Below are positions 58,470 to 64,000 of a stretch of 64,000 nucleotides of DNA, in pieces; positions within the stretch are counted from its first letter, which is position 1; every line of letters starts with the position of its first letter. Both the position numbers and the translations under genes were made by a program. The notes below the pieces were generated by a model that was not told where the DNA came from, searched no databases, and worked only from the letters and a program-made list of their open reading frames with translations. Origin of the DNA: Serratia silvae (lineage in GTDB: Bacteria > Pseudomonadota > Gammaproteobacteria > Enterobacterales > Enterobacteriaceae). The stretch lies in the NCBI RefSeq assembly GCF_023282985.1, contig NZ_JAGQDC010000018.1, forward strand, positions 53,138 through 117,137, given 5' to 3'.

Positions 58470-58726
58470 AGCGATTCCTCATAATAAGTTTACTACCGTT
58501 ACTATCCGTTATGATGGGCATGGCTGCCAGCACTAGTTGGCCTGGTTTTGATCAGGGTCACCCGACGAGTGCCGATCGCGTTTTCCTTAACCTCTTGTCA
58601 GAGCGGCCAATCTTTCCTAGACTGGCACACAAATACTGGTAGTCCTGTCAGTACGTAAGCGTTAACGTCAATCAACGCATCTCGTCATGCAGTAATGATT
58701 GGCTGCATGCCTGATGTGAGGATCTC

Positions 58727-59941
58727 ATGCCCCAGCCCGAACCATCCGCTAATTGTGTTGTTAAACGTAGTCGTTTGACGCGTTTCTTATTGCTGACCGG
58801 CATCATGCTGGTGGCCGCAAACCTGCGTGCCCCTTTAACCAGCGTAGGCCCGTTACTGGAACAGATCCAGCGCCAACTGATGCTTTCTGCCACCGCCGCC
58901 GGGTTACTCAACTCCCTGCCGCTGATCCTGTTTGCGGTGTTATCGCCATTAACTCCCGCGCTGGCCAAGCGTATCGGGATCGAACGCACTCTTGGGCTGG
59001 CGCTGATGCTGTTGGTCGCCGGGATCGTGCTGCGCTCGCAAGCGTGGAATGGCATGCTGTGGTTGGGGACGGTGTTGATCGGCGCTGCCATCGCCTTTGC
59101 CAACGTGGTATTGCCAACGCTGGTAAAACGCGATTTTCCTCACCGGGCAGCGGTGATGATCAGTACCTATGCAGCCGTAATGTCACTGGTGGCCGCTATC
59201 GCCTCAGGGATGGCGGTGCCGTTAGCGGCATTCAACGATAACGGCTGGCGTTTTTCGTTGCTGTGCTGGAGCCTACCGGCGTTTATCGCACTAGCGATCT
59301 GGCTACCCCAACTGAAGCGCAAGCCCACCCCGGTAACCCGAACCGGCACACCAGTGGCCGCAGAGACCTTTCGCTCCCCCTGGAGCAGCGCTCTGGGCTG
59401 GCAGGTGGCCTTGTTCATGGGGCTGCAATCCATCACCTTCTACACTATTATCGGTTGGTTCAGCGCCTTTGCCGCCAGCCACGGTACCTCACCGCAGCAG
59501 GCAGGGTTCGAGCTGTTTGTTTATCAGATCGTGGCGATCGCTGCTAACTTCGTCATGGTGTTTGCACTGCCACGCGCACGCGACCAACGGGGGATCGCAC
59601 TAGTCAGTTCGCTATTGATCTTTATTGGCGTCGGCGGATTGCTATTACTGCCTGCCCACTCTCTTATCTGGCTGATATTTGCCGGACTGGGAGCGGGAAG
59701 TTCGTTGGTGCTGGCGCTGTCATTCTTTGGTCTGCGCAGCCAGCACCATCATCAGGCGACGGTGCTTTCCGGGATGGCGCAATCCATCGGTTATCTGCTG
59801 GCCGCGCTGGGCCCGACCTTGTTTGGCCTGGTGCATGATTTGACGCAAGGCTGGACGGTGCCGTTGGCGATCTTGCTAGGGTTAACGCTGCTGCAGATGC
59901 TGTTCGGCATCTTAGCCGGGCGTCGCAAGATTATCGGCTGA
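58727..59941 (+). CDS. CynX/NimT family MFS transporter
   Basis: The 404-residue protein has about twelve helices. The N-terminal motif VAANLRAPLTSVGPLLEQIQ is the mark of the cyanate permease (CynX/YeaN/NimT) branch. ALAKRIGIERTLGLAL corresponds to loop 2-3. No cynT or cynS genes accompany it, so cyanate transport is not implied. AGGATCTC precedes the ATG. Its last 30 bp overlap a small gene on the other strand. Confidence 0.85.
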   Translation: MPQPEPSANCVVKRSRLTRFLLLTGIMLVAANLRAPLTSVGPLLEQIQRQLMLSATAAGLLNSLPLILFAVLSPLTPALAKRIGIERTLGLALMLLVAGIVLRSQAWNGMLWLGTVLIGAAIAFANVVLPTLVKRDFPHRAAVMISTYAAVMSLVAAIASGMAVPLAAFNDNGWRFSLLCWSLPAFIALAIWLPQLKRKPTPVTRTGTPVAAETFRSPWSSALGWQVALFMGLQSITFYTIIGWFSAFAASHGTSPQQAGFELFVYQIVAIAANFVMVFALPRARDQRGIALVSSLLIFIGVGGLLLLPAHSLIWLIFAGLGAGSSLVLALSFFGLRSQHHHQATVLSGMAQSIGYLLAALGPTLFGLVHDLTQGWTVPLAILLGLTLLQMLFGILAGRRKIIG

Positions 59942-60082
59942 GCCGGGCACAACATGATCTTCCGGCAGCCAAAGATCTTCGATAAAGCGCTGTTGCCGCT
60001 CATTGAGTTGCCAAGATGGCGGATATCTCAGCGTTTCCGCTCGTTGGGCTTCTGTGGTGGGAATGAGTGATTGACTGTCCAT
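59912..60082 (-). CDS. Predicted small protein, 56 aa
   Basis: The product starts MDSQSLIPTTEAQRAETLRY and continues with PPSWQLNERQQRFIEDLWLPED, a soluble acidic peptide with no signal or membrane segment. AGGAA lies 7-8 bases before the ATG. No family is recognised. It is on the same strand as, and 224 bp downstream of, the YojI-like exporter, and it overlaps the end of the convergent MFS gene by 30 bp. It could be a chance reading frame; only the ribosome site and codon pattern support it. Confidence 0.4.
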   Translation of the reverse strand: MDSQSLIPTTEAQRAETLRYPPSWQLNERQQRFIEDLWLPEDHVVPGSADNLATPG

Positions 60083-60266
60083 CGGCGCGTTCCTGCCCCC
60101 TAACTACCCTGCTTCCAAATGAAAACTGTACCATGAGCGCAATGCCATGTACCGCTTTCCCCTAGACACAGAGTAAATCATTGGCGGCGATTTTGATTAT
60201 CGATATAAACAATCACTCAACTAGCCTAAACCTATGAGGCGACAGATATTCTCAACCGACTCGCTA

Positions 60267-60294
60267 TGTCGGGGCGAACATGTGCGCCCCGACA
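60267..60294. repeat. Palindromic repeat, AACATGTTC-core family, copy B
   Basis: The sequence TGTCGGGGCGAACATGTG, continued by CGCCCCGACA, is an inverted repeat with 10-bp perfect arms. It lies 12 bp beyond the stop codon of the YojI-like gene and may act as its terminator. Confidence 0.7.
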
Positions 60295-60305
60295 AGCTCA
60301 GCAAT

Positions 60306-61958
60306 TCAATCAAGCTGGCTAACGGAGTCCCGGCTCGCCTCATCGCGCTCATCCCCAATCAGTTCGCTCAGATGCCCATCTCGCATTTGCAGCAGGCGAT
60401 CTGCATGCTCAAAGTAATGGTCGTCATGGCTGATGGCAAACACGGTTTTTCCCATTTCGCGCAATTGAGGCAGTAACTCACGGTAGAAAGTACGGCGGAA
60501 CTGGGGATCCTGATCCGCCGCCCATTCATCCAACAGTAAGATATCCCGCTTTTCAGCCACCGCCAGCAACAGGGCCAGGCGCTTGCGCTGCCCTTGTGAA
60601 AGTTGCGGATTGGTGATGCGTGTACCGTCAAACTCTAATTTGCTTTTCATTTTCAGGCGCTGCAACCAGGTTTCCACCAGTTCGGCGTCCGGTTGTTCCC
60701 CTTGCGGCCCCAAAAGGTGGTGAAACTGGTGGAAATCCGTGAAGATGGCAGAGAATAGGCGACGATAATCTTCACGATCGGCAACCGTAATTGGTTGGCC
60801 ATCCAGCAGGATTTGCCCATTAACAGGCACATACAGCCCAGTTAGCAGCATGGCTAGCGTCGATTTACCACTACCGTTGCCGCCAATCAGGAACACCAGC
60901 TCGCCCCGCCGTAACGTCAAATTGATTGGCCCAACCGCAAATCCAGCTTGCTGTTCACCCGCCGCATAGTGGAATGCCACGTCGCGCAGCTCCAGCGTTT
61001 GCCACGCGCGAGCCTGTATAGGCGGAAATGCCGGATCATAGTCCGCCAGTTTGAGCGCCTTCACCTTATTGAAGGCCACTTCGGCCGCGATCAGCGTCGG
61101 GAATGCTCCCACCGCCTGCAATAAGGGAGTACGCAGGAACAGTAAGGTCAGGGAATAGGTCGCCGCCACCGTGGTGTTCGCCCAGCCCAAGCTGTTTGCC
61201 ATATAGAACACTAGGCCGATAGCGCCCAGCATCATGATATTCGACCAGTTCACAGCACTAAGGTGGAAGGTATCTGCACGGATAATATGGTAACGGTAGT
61301 CACTGGCATCAGGCTGGTAAGCCTGCTGGAACAGCATTTTTGCCCGATCACGGTTCAGAGCCAGTTCTTTGCGCCCGTCGATCGCCGCTTGATAATGCAG
61401 ATAGAGGCGCTCTTCCGCTTCGCGCACGCTGCTCAGGTGGCTATAAACCCGCGAGACCAGATACCAACTCCCCAGAATAGTTACCGTCACCCATATCGCG
61501 GTCACGCCCAGCATGGCAGGCGACAGCCAGCCCAGATAGGCAGCCGATCCCAGGGTCAGGATCACCCCCTGAACCAACTCCGGTAGGCGGACGAAAGCAA
61601 TGGTGATATTGCGGATATCGCTCGACAGGCTAGCCAGCAGTGAGGCACTGCCCAACTGCTCCAACCGTTCAATATGGGTATCCAATATGCGCTTCACCAG
61701 TTGACTACGCAGCCGGTAAACAAAATAGTGCCCCAAAGTGGTCAACGCCAACTGAGAGCCGAGCGTTACCGCCATCAACAGGGCCAACAGGCCAAGAAAC
61801 TGCGGCAACACCACTAGCGGATTGCCCGCCGCGCCCATCAGTTGCACGTTAATAAATGCAATGATGCCAATCCCCAACGCCGCACTGACCATGGTTAACA
61901 CCATTACCGCCAGAAACGGCCAGCGATACTGCTGGAACACCACCCGTAACAACTCCAT
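60306..61958 (-). CDS. yojI: YojI-like ABC exporter (PvdE/SyrD family)
   Basis: The 550-residue fused permease-ATPase (E. coli YojI has 547) starts [19 protein letters not shown] and shares the YojI blocks [24 protein letters not shown] and [33 protein letters not shown]. Walker A is [17 protein letters not shown], the signature [17 protein letters not shown], and Walker [14 protein letters not shown]. coli YojI exports microcin J25 with TolC. The related PvdE and SyrD move siderophore or peptide precursors. A Fur-box-like sequence lies upstream, so an iron-linked role is inferred. Confidence 0.9.
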   Translation of the reverse strand: MELLRVVFQQYRWPFLAVMVLTMVSAALGIGIIAFINVQLMGAAGNPLVVLPQFLGLLALLMAVTLGSQLALTTLGHYFVYRLRSQLVKRILDTHIERLEQLGSASLLASLSSDIRNITIAFVRLPELVQGVILTLGSAAYLGWLSPAMLGVTAIWVTVTILGSWYLVSRVYSHLSSVREAEERLYLHYQAAIDGRKELALNRDRAKMLFQQAYQPDASDYRYHIIRADTFHLSAVNWSNIMMLGAIGLVFYMANSLGWANTTVAATYSLTLLFLRTPLLQAVGAFPTLIAAEVAFNKVKALKLADYDPAFPPIQARAWQTLELRDVAFHYAAGEQQAGFAVGPINLTLRRGELVFLIGGNGSGKSTLAMLLTGLYVPVNGQILLDGQPITVADREDYRRLFSAIFTDFHQFHHLLGPQGEQPDAELVETWLQRLKMKSKLEFDGTRITNPQLSQGQRKRLALLLAVAEKRDILLLDEWAADQDPQFRRTFYRELLPQLREMGKTVFAISHDDHYFEHADRLLQMRDGHLSELIGDERDEASRDSVSQLD

Positions 61959-62013
61959 GAGAAACCCTATTCAGAAATCATGCACTGGCGGGCATTGTAG
62001 TGGGCGAATGCGT

Positions 62014-62036
62014 GATATCAATAACAATTCTCATTT
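62014..62036. promoter_or_regulatory. Fur-box-like site upstream of yojI
   Basis: Read toward yojI, the sequence is AAAATGAGAATTGTTATTGA, which fits the Fur pattern of GATAAT/ATTATC hexamers (AATGAGAATTGTTATT), about 55-80 bp upstream of the ATG. It predicts iron repression of the exporter. Confidence 0.7.
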
Positions 62037-62039
62037 TGT

Positions 62040-62570
62040 TTGGTGACTAGATGCAGGCCCTGGCCTGGCAATGCTAAATAGTGCATGCAGAACGCAGTGA
62101 ACCTCTTCTACGATCTCGAATCACGCTTTCATTCGGCTAACTTGCATACTCAGGCTTAAGTGGCTCAGTATCAAACTACCGTTATTTAGGTCAAGCCTGG
62201 AGTTCGAGAATAAAGTAACGGCATGACATACATTGTTAAAAATATCATTTACACAATAATAAAAGTCCCAAAAATAGGGGTAAATCAAAGAATATTAAAG
62301 CCGTTATAGATAAACAGCCAACCAGTCAGATTGGGTAAGTCATCTCAAAGCATACGGTCTTTAAACCCATTAGCCATGGTTTTTTGTGATCAGGTGAGTT
62401 ATTTTTCTTCAATAAATAACTGTCCGCCCCCCTTAAACCCTAGCAATAAGATAATACTGTAGGATTATTCCCGCAACAACCCTGCTATTTTGTTTGCTGA
62501 CAATGGTATTCAATGTTTAAATGAATGAATCACCAATCATATTTGCTTTATGTAACTTAGGGATAAGAGA
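62040..62570. other. AT-rich non-coding region upstream of the recombinase gene
   Basis: About 530 bp has no credible gene. Base composition is clearly richer in A and T than the neighbouring genes, mainly after 62160. A small inverted repeat, GTTATTT-N9-AAATAAC, is near 62396-62421. No fim-switch inverted repeat (TTGGGGCCA) was seen. The recombinase promoter is expected here. Confidence 0.55.
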
Positions 62571-63122
62571 ATGAAAAAACGCAAATATCTCAGTCATATT
62601 GAAATTGAGAGAATGATCTCCGCCATCCCGGACGGCACCAATGGTTGCCGTGATCGCTGTATGCTGTTGATGTGCTTTATTCATGGATTACGCGTCAGCG
62701 AACTACGGGGACTACGGCTGGAAGATATTGACCTGGCCACCAACCGTTTACACGTATCCCGCCTAAAGAACGGTTTTTCTGTCCAGCACCCTATACAAAT
62801 CCGTGAGCGAATCGCGCTGGGCCACTGGCTTGCAAAACGCCCAGGCTACCTGGAACCTGACAGCCCATGGCTGTTTCTTTCTCGCCACGGCGGGCAGATT
62901 TCACGCCAACAACTTTACCGCTTAATAAAGTCCTACGGCGAATTAGCAGGCATCGACGTACAGGTGCACCCCCATATGCTGCGCCACTCTTGCGGCTATG
63001 CTCTGGCTGATAGAGGGATCGACACCAGACTAATTCAAGATTACCTGGGCCATCGCAACATTCAAAACACCGTTATTTATACTGCCAGCAATGTTGAACG
63101 GTTTCGGGTAATACATATTTAA
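62571..63122 (+). CDS. FimB/FimE-type tyrosine recombinase
   Basis: The 183-residue site-specific recombinase lacks an N-terminal arm-binding domain, as in FimB, FimE and MrpI. The catalytic set is complete: Arg41 (HGLRVSELRGL), Lys66 (RLKNGFS), His135 and Arg138 (HPHMLRHSCGYALA), His161 (QDYLGHRNIQ) and the nucleophile Tyr170 (TVIYTASN). Such enzymes invert promoter segments of fimbrial operons. GGGATAAGAG precedes the ATG. The invertible element and any fimbrial genes are not seen here and may lie past the window end. Confidence 0.92.
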   Translation: MKKRKYLSHIEIERMISAIPDGTNGCRDRCMLLMCFIHGLRVSELRGLRLEDIDLATNRLHVSRLKNGFSVQHPIQIRERIALGHWLAKRPGYLEPDSPWLFLSRHGGQISRQQLYRLIKSYGELAGIDVQVHPHMLRHSCGYALADRGIDTRLIQDYLGHRNIQNTVIYTASNVERFRVIHI

Positions 63123-63161
63123 ACCCAGACAGGCCACTGATTCAAACTGGCACCATATTTT

Positions 63162-63392
63162 TTACTTCACAGGCGTGGCGGGCTGTGCAACAGCCAGTAT
63201 TCTTACGTTATATATCATAGACGATTTTGGTGGGATGCCTTTATCACCGAAAACCAAGCTTGGCGGCATGACCATCGTGATACTACCGTAATTTGCAGCT
63301 TCGAGATCGCCATTTTGAATATCGGTGGATAGCAGTTCAGTAACGGGGTGATCGGAGTACCGTTCCGCCAAGCTCAGCGGTTTGCCCCGTCA
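63162..63392 (-). pseudogene. Remnant of an FKBP-type peptidyl-prolyl isomerase
   Basis: An open frame with no good ATG encodes about 75 residues after an upstream TGA. The C-terminal part YGSITMVMPPSLVFGDKG-IPPKSSMIYNVRILAV has the layout of the FKBP end (IPPxLAYG...IPPxxxLxFxVxLL). GKPLSLAERY matches the mid-domain of some FKBPs. The start of the FKBP domain, signal peptide and N-terminal domain are missing. It is best read as a decayed gene end between the recombinase and the LuxR-type gene. A short functional protein is less likely. Confidence 0.5.
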
Positions 63393-63439
63393 TGCCTGAT
63401 GACAGCACAACGGGGCAACAAGCGATTCCCTGCCATCAA

Positions 63440-64000
63440 TCACATGCAAAACTGCTGGCTAATGTTTTTTCTCAGTGAGAACAGCTCACTGTCGTTTTTA
63501 ACCTGTAGTTTGCGCATGGCATTACATTTGTGCGCACTGATGGTCTTGATGCTGCGGTGTTGCAGTTCAGCAATTTCCCGCAGGCTCATCCCGTTGAACA
63601 GGGACGTCAGCACATCATTTTCACAACGGGTCAGATGGTGCAGGCTTGAAACATCATCAGGATCGCTACGCGCCAGATAAGACCCGATCAACGGGCTCAA
63701 TACGCGCTCACCGTTAAATACCCGGCTAAAGAACTCCCCGACCAGCGGCAGCTCATCCCCACGGGATACCACGCTGATATTGGCTACATCAAGCAGCTTG
63801 CACAGGTCTTCCCCTGTCTGACTGCGGGTGTAAACAATGATCCGTAACTCAGGCTGTTGTGCACACAAATTAAGCAGAACTTCACGACCCTGCACGATGC
63901 TTTCATTCTGGCCATTGAGTTCAGTGATGAGAATATCGACGGGTTGGTACAGCAACCTTTCGGCAACCGCAGCCATGCTGGTTTCCTGCGCGATAATCTC
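63440..64000 (-). CDS. LuxR-type transcriptional regulator, 3' part
   Basis: The frame is open to the window edge (about 186 residues visible), so the N-terminus is missing. The first part looks like a receiver-type domain (PVDILITELNGQNESIVQGREVLLNLC and LRIIVYTRSQTG). The C-terminal GerE/LuxR helix-turn-helix is HLTRCENDVLTSLFNGMSLREIAELQHRSIKTISAHKCNAMRKLQVKNDSELF. It resembles RcsB-like and fimbrial regulators that lack clear phosphorylation partners. Its placement next to a FimB-type recombinase suggests control of surface structures. Confidence 0.85.
   Translation of the reverse strand, partial: EIIAQETSMAAVAERLLYQPVDILITELNGQNESIVQGREVLLNLCAQQPELRIIVYTRSQTGEDLCKLLDVANISVVSRGDELPLVGEFFSRVFNGERVLSPLIGSYLARSDPDDVSSLHHLTRCENDVLTSLFNGMSLREIAELQHRSIKTISAHKCNAMRKLQVKNDSELFSLRKNISQQFCM

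Noticed and set aside
62396..62421. A GTTATTT/AAATAAC inverted repeat considered as a recombinase target.
   Set aside because: The arms are only 7 bp with a 9-bp gap and there is no second distant copy in the window, so it cannot define an invertible segment.

Overview
The window is chromosomal DNA from an enteric gammaproteobacterium, most likely Serratia or a close relative (Yersiniaceae). Most proteins read as near full-length orthologues of E. coli genes. Gene order from yqcC to lysA/lysR follows the E. coli backbone around recBCD-thyA-mutH-galR-lysA, and three ERIC elements are present. The genus is inferred from overall resemblance; no search was run.

Layout. Positions 1-2640: two membrane-protein genes, yqcC and an MFS transporter. 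In E. coli, truC and yqcA lie beside yqcC; here they do not. Positions 2690-9750: csrB, syd, queF, ppnN, xni, rlmM, ygdD, gcvA. Positions 10047-14380: gcvB, ygdI, csdA-csdE, tcdA, mltA. Positions 14618-14976: three initiator tRNA genes. Positions 15081-30493: amiC, argA, recD-recB-ptrA and recC, then the prepilin-like ppdC-ygdB-ppdB-ppdA set. Positions 32204-43319: thyA, lgt, ptsP, rppH, mutH, ygdR, tas, lplT, aas. Positions 43383-48761: omrA, galR, a GNAT gene, a LacI regulator, lysA/lysR.

From about 48.7 kb the content becomes accessory. It holds a LysR regulator diverging from a periplasmic metallo-beta-lactamase-fold protein with an altered metal motif, and a DsbA-family gene. An SbmA/YddA-like ABC protein follows. 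Next is an agaR-kbaZ-agaVWEF operon for amino-sugar PTS uptake, without its catabolic enzymes. Then come a CynX-like MFS protein, two very small genes and a YojI-like ABC exporter behind a Fur-box-like site. The window ends with a FimB-type recombinase, an FKBP remnant and the 3' part of a LuxR-type regulator, which look like the edge of a fimbrial or phase-variable region.

Three regulatory RNAs with no protein product can be read directly: csrB, gcvB and omrA. They are the best-supported features beyond the protein genes. No CRISPR array, prophage, insertion sequence or rRNA was seen. I found no convincing new multi-gene defence or biosynthetic system. The least explained parts are the small genes at 58.4 and 60.0 kb, the Fur-linked exporter, the altered MBL protein and the right-hand edge.
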